Positions 47,130 through 55,868 are shown, counted from the first letter of the stretch. The stretch: 64,000 bases of DNA from Victivallis vadensis (GCF_003096415.1 NZ_QEKH01000008.1:103916-167915); one strand, 5' to 3'. Program-made: numbers and translations. The notes: generated by a model not told the origin, from the letters alone.

Positions 47130-47390
47130 ATGGCAAAGAAAGCGCCGGAGGGACAGATGAATTTTGTCCCCCCAAAAAGAGTGGCGGACCGCCTGCCGGA
47201 CAACGGTTGAAATCCCCGTTTCCGACGGTTGGCGCAAAATCCGCATTCCGCTTTCGGGGATGAACGATGCGGAAAAGATGGTACGCAGACAGTTGCGGAG
47301 AGAATTTTCCTCTGCAACGGAAACAACCGTTACATCGACTTCCCCCGCCGGCCGGTCCCCCTCCTGATCGCCGATATCATGCTCGAATAA
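47130..47390 (+). pseudogene. Frameshifted remnant of the C-terminal end of a larger protein
   Basis: No intact gene lies in 46984-47435, but protein-like stretches appear in successive frames. An ATG at 47130 gives 26 codons (MAKKAPEGQMNFVPPKRVAD...). A second frame gives VEIPVSDGWRKIRIPLSGMN DAEK (about 47202-47274), shifting to a third that reads RIFLCNGNNRYIDFPRRPV and ends LLIADIMLE with TAA at 47390. The last two pieces look like a beta-sandwich tail of a secreted glycosidase. At least one frameshift separates them. No relative is in the window. Confidence 0.45.
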
Positions 47391-47394
47391 AAGG

Positions 47395-47437
47395 AACTCC
47401 CGGTTTTTCCGCTCTGAAAAACCGGGAGTTGTTTTTT
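47395..47437. terminator. Bidirectional terminator
   Basis: AACTCCCGGTTTTTC (47395-47409) pairs perfectly with GAAAAACCGGGAGTT (47416-47430), followed by GTTTTTT; A residues precede the left arm. It ends the flavodoxin gene on the minus strand and the remnant on the plus strand. Confidence 0.88.
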
Positions 47438-48026
47438 ACTTCTTCAGCTTCAGCGCTACTTCGGCGACGCGGCGGCCGTAGGCCTCGGCGGTCGCGATGT
47501 CGCCGGCGGGCGGAGCCTCCGGCGCCTTCACCTGAAAGCTGGAGGCCATCGGCCCGATCGAGGCGCTGTTCCGGTTCACGGCATTCGGGCCGAACCCCTC
47601 GTTGGAGCGGCCTCCGTCCGGCTCATTGGCTCCGACCAGCTGGCCGACGCCGACCCAGATCATCCCCTGCTGCATCGCGAACACCACGATCCCCAGCAGC
47701 GTATTGAGCTTGTCGCCGGAAAAATTGCTCGAATTGGTGAAGCCGCCGGCCACTTTGCCGCTCCACATTTGTTTTCCCCACCGGCTCACCGACTCTTCCA
47801 TGAAGCGTTTCAGCTCAGAGGACATATTGCCCATGTAAGTCGCGGTTCCCATGATGATCGCATCTGCGGAGTCAAGTTCGTCGAGCCGCTTCGCCGCCTC
47901 GTCGGCGGTCATCATCACCACTTCGCTGTCCGGCACCGCCGCAGCACCCCGGGCGACCGCCTCCGCCTGCAATTTGGTATGACCGTAACGGGATGCGTAA
48001 ACAATAACGACTTTCAGGCTCTTCAT
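47436..48026 (-). CDS. Flavodoxin-family protein, WrbA-like NAD(P)H:quinone oxidoreductase type
   Basis: 196 residues from the ATG at 48026 (AGGAGA upstream; a GTG two codons earlier is possible). The FMN phosphate loop is VIVYASRYGHTKLQAEAVA. ADAIIMGTATYMGNMSSELKRFME and VAGGFTNSSNFSGDKLNTLL match the WrbA group, as does the Trp-Val-Gly segment MIWVGVGQL. It reduces quinones or other acceptors with two electrons in the cytoplasm, probably in oxidative-stress protection. Monocistronic. Confidence 0.92.
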   Translation of the reverse strand: MKSLKVVIVYASRYGHTKLQAEAVARGAAAVPDSEVVMMTADEAAKRLDELDSADAIIMGTATYMGNMSSELKRFMEESVSRWGKQMWSGKVAGGFTNSSNFSGDKLNTLLGIVVFAMQQGMIWVGVGQLVGANEPDGGRSNEGFGPNAVNRNSASIGPMASSFQVKAPEAPPAGDIATAEAYGRRVAEVALKLKK

Positions 48027-48167
48027 AATCACATTCTCCTCATTTCATGATTACTTTTATCCATTTCAGGATAACTTCTCTCCCTTCTACTATAATACGA
48101 TCGCCGACAATGTCAAGTCCATCTGAAACCGGGAAGCGGGATTCACAAAAAATATGGGAATCCGGGC

Positions 48168-48195
48168 TTGCTTTTCCGTTTTCTTTCGATATACT
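48168..48195 (+). promoter_or_regulatory. Promoter of the duplicated exported protein gene
   Basis: TTGCTT (48168-48173), 16 bp, TATACT (48190-48195). AGGGGG precedes the ATG at 48237. Confidence 0.55.
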
Positions 48196-48236
48196 ATTTG
48201 GCGGGCGGCAATATTGTTTTTCACAGGGGGATTCCG

Positions 48237-49637
48237 ATGAGATGTTTACCGGCGGCGGTACTGGCGATCTTTCTCGCCGCCGCAACCGGCCTCGCGGCCG
48301 GGACGCTCGACGACCTCGAAACCGCCCTGAACAATATGGAGCTGCGTTTCTGGACCGATATTTACGATCTCGGCTCCGGGCGGGATTTCCTGAACAACGC
48401 CAACGCCGTCCGGGAATCCGAAGCGCGACTCCGGCAGGTTTTCCAGTTGACCCGGAAACTCCAAGGCGAGCTGCGTGAACGCGGCATCGACCCGCTGCAA
48501 TTCCCGGTCGCGCAGGCCGGCTCCACGCTGTTCGACATCTGGCGGCAGAACCGGAACCTCAGCAACCAGATGCGCAACCGCCGCGTGTTCCGGCAGGAGC
48601 AGCCGCTCTCCCGGGACCACCTCGGCATGATCATGATGACCGGCGTCGCCCACCGCGATCCCGAACAGGGGGACTACGAGGCGTGGCTCTCCGACGTGGC
48701 GGCACGGAACACCGAACTCTTTTACCCGGAACCGCTCCGGGAGTGGCGGGAATATCTCCCGCTCTATCGATTCGGTCCCGGAGCACCCCGCAAACCGCGT
48801 AAAATCTGGTATGAGGACGCCCTGATCGTAACCGCCAACCGTTACTTCCTCACCCTCGCACAGCTGCGGTCGCAGCTCGCCCGGCTGCGGGAATTCTTCG
48901 AGAGCAACACCAACGGCCGGGACGAACCGCCTCCGGCGGACGCGTTCTTCGCCGCCGTGCTCCGGGCGGAAGCCGCCGCCAACCGGGTGGAACGCGGCTT
49001 CTGGGATGTGGTCTACAAAGGCAAATTCATGGATATGCCCTCAGCGGCCGAATTCGATGAAGCAATCCGGCAGTTCGCCCACCTGACCCGCCGGTTGCAG
49101 GATGAGGTCGTCAGCCGCGGGCTGGACATCCGGGCCTACGATGTGGCTCAGGCCGGCGTAACCGTCTCCGCCCTGTGGGAAAGTGATTCGCTGTTGCGCG
49201 GCCTGATGAAAAAGGCGTTCAATCCGCGCAGCGTGCCGCTGTTGCGGAAAATTCCGGCGGCGGACGCCGACCGGGTCGCGATGCTCTACAGCTTCCGCGC
49301 CATCGAGGACGCGCTGCAGGAGCGAAACCGCACCGCCGACTACAGCCGCAGCCGGGAGAGCATTCCGCTGCATCAGTACAACTCCTGCATGCCGGAAGCG
49401 GGCCTGACCATCCTCTCCGAAGCCAACTTCAACGGCAACCGCCGCAGCGCCGCCGGGGAATTTCCGGCGTGGCTGGAGCTCACCCGGATGCGGAACATCG
49501 AAATTTTCTCCCGCGCCGCCGGAAGCGACTCCCGGCTGGCCGCCGTGGCCAGGCGTTATTTCGAAGCGTTCTCCCGGCTCCGCCGCCAGCTCTACGAACT
49601 GAAAAGATTGCCTTCCAGCGCCGCTCCGCCGAAATAA
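48237..49637 (+). CDS. Exported protein of unknown function with internal duplication
   Basis: 466 residues from the ATG at 48237, signal peptide MRCLPAAVLAIFLAAATGLA. Two halves are related: residues about 33-102 (ELRFWTDIYDLGSGRDF ... LTRKLQGELRERGID ... VAQAGSTLFDIW) and about 250-314 (VERGFWDVVYKGKFMDM ... LTRRLQDEVVSRGLD ... VAQAGVTVSALW). Each is helical and ends with the same VAQAG-x4-x-LW signature. I do not recognise the family. Located upstream of trxA with its own promoter. Confidence 0.85.
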   Translation: MRCLPAAVLAIFLAAATGLAAGTLDDLETALNNMELRFWTDIYDLGSGRDFLNNANAVRESEARLRQVFQLTRKLQGELRERGIDPLQFPVAQAGSTLFDIWRQNRNLSNQMRNRRVFRQEQPLSRDHLGMIMMTGVAHRDPEQGDYEAWLSDVAARNTELFYPEPLREWREYLPLYRFGPGAPRKPRKIWYEDALIVTANRYFLTLAQLRSQLARLREFFESNTNGRDEPPPADAFFAAVLRAEAAANRVERGFWDVVYKGKFMDMPSAAEFDEAIRQFAHLTRRLQDEVVSRGLDIRAYDVAQAGVTVSALWESDSLLRGLMKKAFNPRSVPLLRKIPAADADRVAMLYSFRAIEDALQERNRTADYSRSRESIPLHQYNSCMPEAGLTILSEANFNGNRRSAAGEFPAWLELTRMRNIEIFSRAAGSDSRLAAVARRYFEAFSRLRRQLYELKRLPSSAAPPK

Positions 49638-49641
49638 TGAT

Positions 49642-49669
49642 TTGCATTTTCGGCAAAAGATGTTATCTT
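49642..49669 (+). promoter_or_regulatory. Promoter of trxA
   Basis: TTGCAT (49642-49647), 16 bp, TATCTT (49664-49669). GAGGAGAAA precedes the ATG at 49706. Confidence 0.55.
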
Positions 49670-49705
49670 GAATAATATCGTAATGATAAGTGAGGAGAAA
49701 CTATC

Positions 49706-50020
49706 ATGGCTGAAATCAAAGAACTCAATTCGACGAATTTCGAAGAAGTGACGAAATCCGGCGTGGTGCTGGTGGACTTCTGGGCGCCGTGGTGCAACCC
49801 GTGCAAAATGCTCGGCACCATTCTGGACCAGGTCGCCAAAGAGGCGCCGGAAGGCGTGGTGATCGGCAAAGTCAACGTCGACGACAACAAGGAGCTGGCC
49901 GCCAGATTTGAAGTGGTCAACATTCCGCGCATGTTCCTGTACAAGGACGGGCAGGTCGTCAAGGAATTCAACGGCATCCAGAGCAAACCCAAACTGATCG
50001 ACGCGTTAACCAACGCCTGA
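49706..50020 (+). CDS. trxA: Thioredoxin (CNPC active site)
   Basis: 104 residues, the standard thioredoxin size. VVLVDFWAPWCNPCKMLGTI holds the active site, with Asn-Pro between the cysteines instead of the classical Gly-Pro. The cis-Pro segment NIPRMFLYKDG and the C-terminal helix are normal. Cytoplasmic dithiol reductant. Monocistronic, followed by a 43-bp tandem repeat array and a terminator. Confidence 0.95.
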   Translation: MAEIKELNSTNFEEVTKSGVVLVDFWAPWCNPCKMLGTILDQVAKEAPEGVVIGKVNVDDNKELAARFEVVNIPRMFLYKDGQVVKEFNGIQSKPKLIDALTNA

Positions 50021-50067
50021 CCATTATCCTCCGGCCGTCCGCCCTGCGTCACGGCAGGAGGCGTTCC

Positions 50068-50196
50068 CCGGGGCTTTCGCTATCCCCAACAGTAGCGGAA
50101 GTCCCAACTCCCGGGGCTTTCGCTATCCCCAACAGTAGCGGAAGTCCCAACTCCCGGGGCTTTCGCTATCCCCAACAGTAGCGGAAGTCCCAACTC
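50068..50196 (+). repeat. Three perfect 43-bp tandem repeats
   Basis: Units 50068-50110, 50111-50153 and 50154-50196 are identical. Each holds CTTTCGCTA, 10 nt, TAGCGGAAG, a hairpin with one G-U pair in RNA. They sit between the trxA stop and its terminator, so the mRNA would carry three identical stem-loops in its 3' UTR. The repeats are contiguous with no spacers, so this is not a CRISPR. Confidence 0.95.
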
Positions 50197-50201
50197 CCGG
50201 T

Positions 50202-50241
50202 CCTCCCTGTGTACCCCCCAAGTACACAGGGAGGATTTTTT
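50202..50241 (+). terminator. Terminator of trxA
   Basis: CCTCCCTGTGTAC (50202-50214) pairs perfectly with GTACACAGGGAGG (50222-50234), followed by ATTTTTT. Confidence 0.92.
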
Positions 50242-50268
50242 GCATTTCCGCCTCCGGCCATGTATATT
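50240..50268 (+). promoter_or_regulatory. Promoter of queDEC
   Basis: TTGCAT (50240-50245), 17 bp, TATATT (50263-50268). The -35 begins in the T-run of the trxA terminator. The leader is about 30 nt, too short for a preQ1 riboswitch. Confidence 0.65.
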
Positions 50269-50305
50269 ACTTGGAAAACAACTCACACATTCAAGGAATG
50301 CCATC

Positions 50306-50677
50306 ATGTTTGAAATTGAAATCGACCGCAGTTTCTCCGCCGCCCACCAGTTGCGCGGCTATAACGGCGACTGCTGCAAGCTGCACGGCCACAACTACAA
50401 AATCACCGTGACGGTCCGTTCTTCCGAACTCGACGAAATCGGCATCGCGCTGGATTTCAAGAAGCTGAAAGCCGAACTGGATGCGCTGCTGGCCGAATAC
50501 GACCATTCCAACCTCTCCGAGCTTGCCGATTTTCAGGCGGTCAATCCGACCAGCGAAAACCTCGCGCGCACCATCTACCGCAAGATCAGCGAAAAGATGA
50601 ACAGCGGCACCATCCGGGTCCACCGGGTCCGCGTCGGCGAATCCGACCACTCCGCGGTCACCTACTTCGAGGATTGA
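50306..50677 (+). CDS. queD: 6-carboxy-5,6,7,8-tetrahydropterin synthase
   Basis: 123 residues from the ATG at 50306 (AAGGAA upstream). Zinc His residues and catalytic Cys are seen in FSAAHQLRGYNGDCCKLHGHNY; DFKKLKAELDALLAEYDHSNL and a C-terminal VRVGESDHSAVTYFE with the conserved Glu complete the fold. It converts dihydroneopterin triphosphate to carboxytetrahydropterin, the first committed step to preQ0 and queuosine. First gene of queD-queE-queC; folE and queF are not in the window. Confidence 0.96.
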   Translation: MFEIEIDRSFSAAHQLRGYNGDCCKLHGHNYKITVTVRSSELDEIGIALDFKKLKAELDALLAEYDHSNLSELADFQAVNPTSENLARTIYRKISEKMNSGTIRVHRVRVGESDHSAVTYFED

Positions 50678-50679
50678 CC

Positions 50680-51324
50680 GTGCCGCGCCTGGTGGAAGCT
50701 TTCCTGAGTTTGCAGGGGGAATCGACCCATGCGGGCCGCCGCTGCATCTTCCTGCGGCTGGCGGGCTGCAACCTCGATTGCAATTACTGCGACACGATGT
50801 ACGCCCACAGCCCGGAATCCGGCGAAGAAAGAAGCGTGGACGAACTGGTTGCCGCCGCAGCCTCCTTCCCCTGCCGCCTGGTCGAAATCACCGGAGGCGA
50901 ACCGCTGCTGACGCCCGAAACCCCGGAGCTCTGCCGCCGGCTGCTTGCGCTCGGCTTCGAGGTGCTGATCGAAACCAACGGTTCGCTCCCGATCGCGCCG
51001 CTGCCCGCCGAGGTCCGCAAGATCCTCGACTGCAAGCTGCCCGGCTCCGGCATGAGCAACCGGAATTTATATGACAACTACGCACTGCTGCAGCCGCATG
51101 ACGAAGTCAAGTTCGTGGTTTCCAGTCGTGAGGACTTCGATTTCGCGCTCGATGTGATCCGCCGGTACGACCTGCCGGGCAAAACCGCGAACCTCCTGTT
51201 CAGCCCCGTGTGGGGCCGGGTCGGATTCGCCGACCTCGCCCGCTGGATCGTCGACGCCGGAGCGCCCGGCCGGATGCAGCTGCAGCTCCATAAACTGATC
51301 TGGGGCGACAAGCCCGGAGTATGA
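50680..51324 (+). CDS. queE: 7-carboxy-7-deazaguanine synthase (radical SAM)
   Basis: 214 residues from a GTG at 50680, with GAGG 7 nt upstream; a TTG at 50674 overlapping the queD stop is an alternative. The 4Fe-4S motif is CNLDCNYC (C-x3-C-x2-C) in LRLAGCNLDCNYCDTMYA, and VEITGGEPLLTPE is the radical SAM GGE motif. It rearranges carboxytetrahydropterin to 7-carboxy-7-deazaguanine. Starts 2 bp after the queD stop. Confidence 0.96.
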   Translation: MPRLVEAFLSLQGESTHAGRRCIFLRLAGCNLDCNYCDTMYAHSPESGEERSVDELVAAAASFPCRLVEITGGEPLLTPETPELCRRLLALGFEVLIETNGSLPIAPLPAEVRKILDCKLPGSGMSNRNLYDNYALLQPHDEVKFVVSSREDFDFALDVIRRYDLPGKTANLLFSPVWGRVGFADLARWIVDAGAPGRMQLQLHKLIWGDKPGV

Positions 51325-51339
51325 CAAGGAACATCCATC

Positions 51340-52017
51340 ATGAATAAACGCGCAGTGATCCTGCTCAGCGGCGGACTCGACTCCGCCACCGTCCTCGCGA
51401 TCGCCGGATCCGAAGGATTCGACTGTTACACGATGAGCTTCGACTACGGCCAGCGCCACCGCTGCGAACTCGAAGCCGCCGGACGCATCGCCGCCGCCCT
51501 CGGCGCGGTCAAACACAACACCGTTAAAATCGACCTGCGCCAGTGGGGCGGTTCCGCCCTGACCGACGATGCGCTCGCGGTGCCGGATGCGGAGGACTCC
51601 CACGGGATTCCAATCACTTACGTACCGGCCCGCAACCTGATCTTCCTCTCCTTCGCAACCGCCTGGGCCGAAGTACTCGGCGCGCGCGACATCTTCATCG
51701 GCGTCAACAGCGTCGACTACTCCGGCTACCCCGACTGCCGCCCGAAGTTCATCGAATCCTTTCAGGAAACCGCCCGCCTCGGCACCTGCGCCGTGGACGA
51801 GGGCTGGCACTATTCGATCAACGCTCCGCTCCAGAACCTCAGCAAAGCCGAAATCATCCGCCGCGGCGTCGCCCTCGGCGTCGACTACGGGTTGACCACC
51901 AGCTGCTACAACCCCGACTCCGAAGGCCGCAGCTGCGGCAAATGCGCAAGCTGCTCCCTGCGCATCGCGGGCTTCCGCGAAGCAGGCGTCCCCGATCCCA
52001 CCCGTTATCACCGGTAG
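51340..52017 (+). CDS. queC: 7-cyano-7-deazaguanine synthase
   Basis: 225 residues, AAGGAAC upstream. The PP-loop ATP-binding motif [10 protein letters not shown] is at the N-terminus, and the zinc site [11 protein letters not shown] (with the preceding CYNPD) at the C-terminus. It uses ATP and ammonia to make preQ0 from carboxydeazaguanine. Last gene of the operon, followed immediately by repeat copy D. Confidence 0.97.
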   Translation: MNKRAVILLSGGLDSATVLAIAGSEGFDCYTMSFDYGQRHRCELEAAGRIAAALGAVKHNTVKIDLRQWGGSALTDDALAVPDAEDSHGIPITYVPARNLIFLSFATAWAEVLGARDIFIGVNSVDYSGYPDCRPKFIESFQETARLGTCAVDEGWHYSINAPLQNLSKAEIIRRGVALGVDYGLTTSCYNPDSEGRSCGKCASCSLRIAGFREAGVPDPTRYHR

Positions 52018-52020
52018 TCT

Positions 52021-52385
52021 GCCTCCGGCGGCCGGGGGCGCTTCGCCCCCCGGCCCCCCAGACCGGCAAGGTGCCGGCGCCGGGTACGGTTTCGAGCTTT
52101 TTGCTACGCAAAAATCTCAAAACCGGGGTTATTATCTATCAGTTTATTGGCTCTATCGGCGGTATTTGCCGCCGGGTGCTACCCGGTCGTGATCCAACGG
52201 CGAAACCGTTGGCCGTCGGAGACAGTCACGGCAGCGGCACCTTGCCGCCGCTGCTGCGCCCAGCTACCGGTGCCTGATTGCAAATCAGGCCGCGTAGCGC
52301 ACAAGGTCTGCCGCCCGGCAGGGCGGGCAGACCCGCCTGCCTTCAAAACGGCAGGCTTCCCCAGCGAATCGCCTCCGGCGGCCGG
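52021..52385 (+). repeat. Dispersed structured intergenic repeat, copy D (longest)
   Basis: It starts with GCCTCCGGCGGCCGG (52021-52035) and ends with the same 15 bp (52371-52385), a direct repeat 350 bp apart. Between them are the modules seen in A and B plus an extra pair of hairpins (about 52165-52260: GCCGCCGGGTGCTACCCGG, CAACGGCGAAACCGTTG, GCGGCACCTTGCCGC). No gene in 52018-52399. Confidence 0.85.
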
Positions 52386-52399
52386 AAGTATTTCGGCGG

Positions 52400-55300
52400 C
52401 TACCGGCTCTCTTTGTTTTTCCCGCGCCGTTTCCGGGCGGCCCCGGCCAGCGCAATCAGGAGCAGGCCCGCTGCGAACAGACACAGGCTGTTTGCCGGAA
52501 AAACATCCAATCCGCCCGCTGCGGCTTCCCGACGTTCGCGGCGGGCAGAGCCGGGTTCGGGAGGCAGTTCGTTTCCGCGCCTGCCTCCGATACCGGCGAG
52601 ATACTCCGCCAGTTCCCGATTGCCGCCCGCCTCCGCGATGTCAAGCGGCGTCTTGCCGCCGTTGTCCCTGATGTTGATTTCCATGCCCCGCCCGACCAGA
52701 TAACGGACGATCTCCACAGGAGTTCCGCTGCGCGCCATGAAGTGCAGCGGCGTTTCTCCGCCGCGGTTCCGGATATTCAGGTCAATCCCCGGATATTCCG
52801 CAAACAATTTGTAAATCCGGAGCGGAGCGCGCACCTGCGGCAGATACATCAGGCAGACGTCGCCGTCATGATCCCCCAGGTTGGGATCGGCTCCGTGTTC
52901 CAGCAGAATGCGGATCACCGCATCGTATTTCTTCGTGGCGGCGATATGCAGCGGCGTATGCCCGCTGCGGTTCCTCAGCTCCACCGGAACACCCAGCTCC
53001 AGCAGCGCCACGACCATCTCCGCATTCCCCTGCCGCGAAGCGATATGGATCGGGGCGTAGCCGAGTTTGGGATCGCGCCGGTCCAGCGGGTCCCCGGATT
53101 CATGCAGTTTTTTCAGCAGCAGCGGGTCTTTGCCCTCCTTCGCGATGTTATAGGCGAACTCCCCCGGATAGTTCTCATGTTCCTTGCTGCGGTAGCCGAA
53201 AGCGACCATTTCCTGCGCCACATCCGCCCGATCGCGCTTCCCGGCAACCGCAAAGGCGCTCAGGATTTTGCCGCCGCTGCCGCAACACTCCTGCGGTGAA
53301 CAATTCAACCGCCAGCGGGCGTAGAAATCGATCAGAAATTCCCGTTCCCCGACCGCAAGGTTTTGATCCCCGATGATCTCCCGCAGCGTCTCCAGGGCGG
53401 CGGCGTCCCCGGCATCCGCCAGCAGGCGCCGTTCCGCTTCGCGCAGGGGAGCGGCGAACTTCCCGGTGAAGAGCTTCAGCCGGAGCATGAGATCGTCATA
53501 CCAGGGCGTCCCGATCTGCTCCGCGAAAAAGTCGCCGCGCTGCCACCTGCCGCTTTTCGCGAATTTCTCCGCCCCGCCGTACTCCTCCAGCGTCTTTGCC
53601 GCGTCATCGTAACGCAATTCCGCCATCTCCCGGCAGAAACGGTGAAAAAGGAAATTGTTCCACCCCGGCGTATTCCTCGATTTCCGCTCATATTCGGTGA
53701 ACAGCCGGTCGGAACGCCGGCGGATCTCCGGGTCAAGATAGACATTCTGCCACCCCATTCCCCGGTAATCCCATGCGATCTGGCCGAGGCACTGATACCC
53801 CATGGACGGAACCGCGATATCCCGCCGGGGGCAATCCATCGCTTCCACGGCCAGCCGGCGGATCAATTCATGGGAACCGCCCCAGCGCGGCAGCAGCCCC
53901 CACAGAAGTTTTCCATAACCGGCGGTATTTTCCGGGTCGATCCGGATCAGCCCTTTGAACGCCTCGATCATCGCCTCCCGGGTGCCCCCTCCCATCTCCA
54001 CAGTGATCAACTGGATGTAGGGATTCGCCCGGTCCGGGTGAAGTTTCAAAGCGTTGTGAAAATGGGTCCGGGCCGCGTCGAGATTCTCCTCGAATCCCTT
54101 CCACCCCTCCTTCGATACCGTGAAAGCCCAGCCGCCGCCGCGGCTTTCCCACGCCCACGCGATGGCGGCGCGCCCCCGGATCATCTCCCAGAACCACGGA
54201 TCGATCTGATCCATGCGGGGCTTCAGCCGGGCTTCCAGCCGCCCCCAGTAGCGCGAGCCGCAGCCGCTGTTGCCGGAAAGCAGGTTATAGAACCACTGAT
54301 AACAGATTCGCCCCTGCCATTTTCCGGCGAGGACGGCGGCTTCGATCTCCGAAATCAGCCGCGTGTTGTAATCCTGATACTCCGGCGTTTTTTCCTTCCA
54401 GTAATTCCGGGCGAACGTCAGAAGTTCCACCCGGGCCAGATGGGATTCCGGCAGCTGCCGCAGCAATTGCCGCAACGCCGACCGGGCGGCGCGGTCCTGC
54501 CCGGAGCGGTACAGACGCGTAATGCGTTCCGCCTCCGCCCAGCGGTCGTCGAACGGCTCCGTTTCCACCTCTTCCGGCTTGAGTTCCGGCAGATTCCCCC
54601 GATAAAAGTAGGCGATGAACGACCTGATCTTCGCCGGGTCGCTCTGCGGCGAATCCTCACACAGCAGTTTTTCATAATCCGCCACGCGCCGCTCGGCCTC
54701 CTCGCTGCTCGTCCTGCGGTTCTCCCAATTCCGGTAGAGGCCGGCAAACGGATTGGCGGGCCGGGCACGAACCGTCTCCTCGGGAGGCGGCAGCAGGGCG
54801 ATCCGCTCCGCATCCAGAAGACGCCTGCGTTCCGTTTCACCGACGCGGCGGAAAAAGAAGCGCAATTCCGTTTCCGGGGCCTCCCGGAAATATGTTTTGA
54901 GAATCGTCTCCACTTCGGGCTGTTCCCGACTCACCGCGAGCAGCGACCAGTGGGCGGCTGCCGCGGTGAGGTTGAACGTTTTCCCAGCTTTCTCCCTGAG
55001 CGGCGAAAGTGCCAGTTGCAACACCTTCAACGGGTATTCCCGTTTCCCCGAAGCGAAGTAGGCGCCCCATGCGAAATCAGGATTTGCATCGGCGATTTCC
55101 TGCAACTGCCTGCCGGAAAGCGCAAAACTCCCGGATTCCGTTCCCGGTTCCACCCCGGCGGCTTTTTCCGCAAGATTTCCGTATTCCGGGTAGATCGCCG
55201 GAACGACCGCCAGAAGCGCCCGCTTCAACTGTATGTTTTCAAGCGCCGCGATCCGGTCGATCCACTCCGGCATCCGCTCCGGATTCGAGCGGAACACCTC

Positions 55301-55675
55301 AGAAAAGAAGCCGCACAAAGGCATAACGGCGTGTTCCGTCAACGGGGCCGTGTCCAACAACTTCAGAAGCCCGGAAATGGAGGATGGATCAGGATTCCCT
55401 CGGTAAGCGGTAATCCGCTCATTGACCGTCGCCGCTTCACCATGCCCCGGCCCCCGTCCGGCGGCGCCATCCGTTCTCAAGGTGCTTTTCGCCTCCGCTC
55501 CCGACATTCCGCCCCCCGCGACCACAACCGCGACGGCAATCAGGGTCCGGATTTTCATAACGGCATCTGCCCTGCTTTTGTTCCGGCTCCGAAAAAAAAG
55601 CCCATCGGAAATCGCCGGATCCGCAGCCGCCTGCCGTGGCTCACCCATCGCCCGAAACTTGTCCATCACGCCCAT
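52400..55675 (-). CDS. Large membrane-anchored ankyrin-repeat protein
   Basis: 1091 residues. The ATG at 55675 has a strong GGGAGGGAG ribosome binding site. This places about 39 mostly polar residues before a hydrophobic segment (MKIRTLIAVAVVVAGGGMSG); an ATG at 55558 would make that a plain signal peptide. A long helical, TPR-like region (about 80-850) is followed by four or so ankyrin repeats (about 865-1015; GYAPIHIASRQGNAEMVVAL, GHTPLHIAATKKYD, GETPLHFMARSG, GKTPLDIAEAGGNREL). A C-terminal membrane helix (about 1060-1078) with a basic tail follows. Probably a periplasmic or surface scaffold; function unknown. Confidence 0.85.
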   Translation of the reverse strand: MGVMDKFRAMGEPRQAAADPAISDGLFFRSRNKSRADAVMKIRTLIAVAVVVAGGGMSGAEAKSTLRTDGAAGRGPGHGEAATVNERITAYRGNPDPSSISGLLKLLDTAPLTEHAVMPLCGFFSEVFRSNPERMPEWIDRIAALENIQLKRALLAVVPAIYPEYGNLAEKAAGVEPGTESGSFALSGRQLQEIADANPDFAWGAYFASGKREYPLKVLQLALSPLREKAGKTFNLTAAAAHWSLLAVSREQPEVETILKTYFREAPETELRFFFRRVGETERRRLLDAERIALLPPPEETVRARPANPFAGLYRNWENRRTSSEEAERRVADYEKLLCEDSPQSDPAKIRSFIAYFYRGNLPELKPEEVETEPFDDRWAEAERITRLYRSGQDRAARSALRQLLRQLPESHLARVELLTFARNYWKEKTPEYQDYNTRLISEIEAAVLAGKWQGRICYQWFYNLLSGNSGCGSRYWGRLEARLKPRMDQIDPWFWEMIRGRAAIAWAWESRGGGWAFTVSKEGWKGFEENLDAARTHFHNALKLHPDRANPYIQLITVEMGGGTREAMIEAFKGLIRIDPENTAGYGKLLWGLLPRWGGSHELIRRLAVEAMDCPRRDIAVPSMGYQCLGQIAWDYRGMGWQNVYLDPEIRRRSDRLFTEYERKSRNTPGWNNFLFHRFCREMAELRYDDAAKTLEEYGGAEKFAKSGRWQRGDFFAEQIGTPWYDDLMLRLKLFTGKFAAPLREAERRLLADAGDAAALETLREIIGDQNLAVGEREFLIDFYARWRLNCSPQECCGSGGKILSAFAVAGKRDRADVAQEMVAFGYRSKEHENYPGEFAYNIAKEGKDPLLLKKLHESGDPLDRRDPKLGYAPIHIASRQGNAEMVVALLELGVPVELRNRSGHTPLHIAATKKYDAVIRILLEHGADPNLGDHDGDVCLMYLPQVRAPLRIYKLFAEYPGIDLNIRNRGGETPLHFMARSGTPVEIVRYLVGRGMEINIRDNGGKTPLDIAEAGGNRELAEYLAGIGGRRGNELPPEPGSARRERREAAAGGLDVFPANSLCLFAAGLLLIALAGAARKRRGKNKESR

Positions 55676-55733
55676 ATCTCCCTCCCTGATAAAAACGGAT
55701 TACGGAACAAAACGGAAACAGTCTGCCGGGAAT

Positions 55734-55762
55734 ATTATACCGCATTCCAAATCGATATGCAA
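55734..55762 (-). promoter_or_regulatory. Promoter of the ankyrin protein gene
   Basis: On the minus strand TTGCAT (55762-55757), 17 bp, TATAAT (55739-55734). Confidence 0.75.
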
Positions 55763-55868
55763 GATAATAGATAAAAATTTATTGCAAAAAGCACCACGCG
55801 CCCGAAGCCCTGCCGACACTTCGTCCCTCTGCCCGGATAGTTTTTTTCGTTTTTTTTCGGATTTCCAC

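Noticed and set aside
50068..50196. CRISPR array
   Set aside because: The three repeats are directly adjacent with no spacers and no cas genes are near.
50269..50305. preQ1 riboswitch before queD
   Set aside because: The leader after the predicted promoter is about 30 nt and shows no pseudoknot-forming arms.
53363..55774. 803-codon plus-strand frame opposite the ankyrin gene
   Set aside because: Arg/Pro/His-rich shadow with no start signals; ankyrin repeats are clear on the minus strand.
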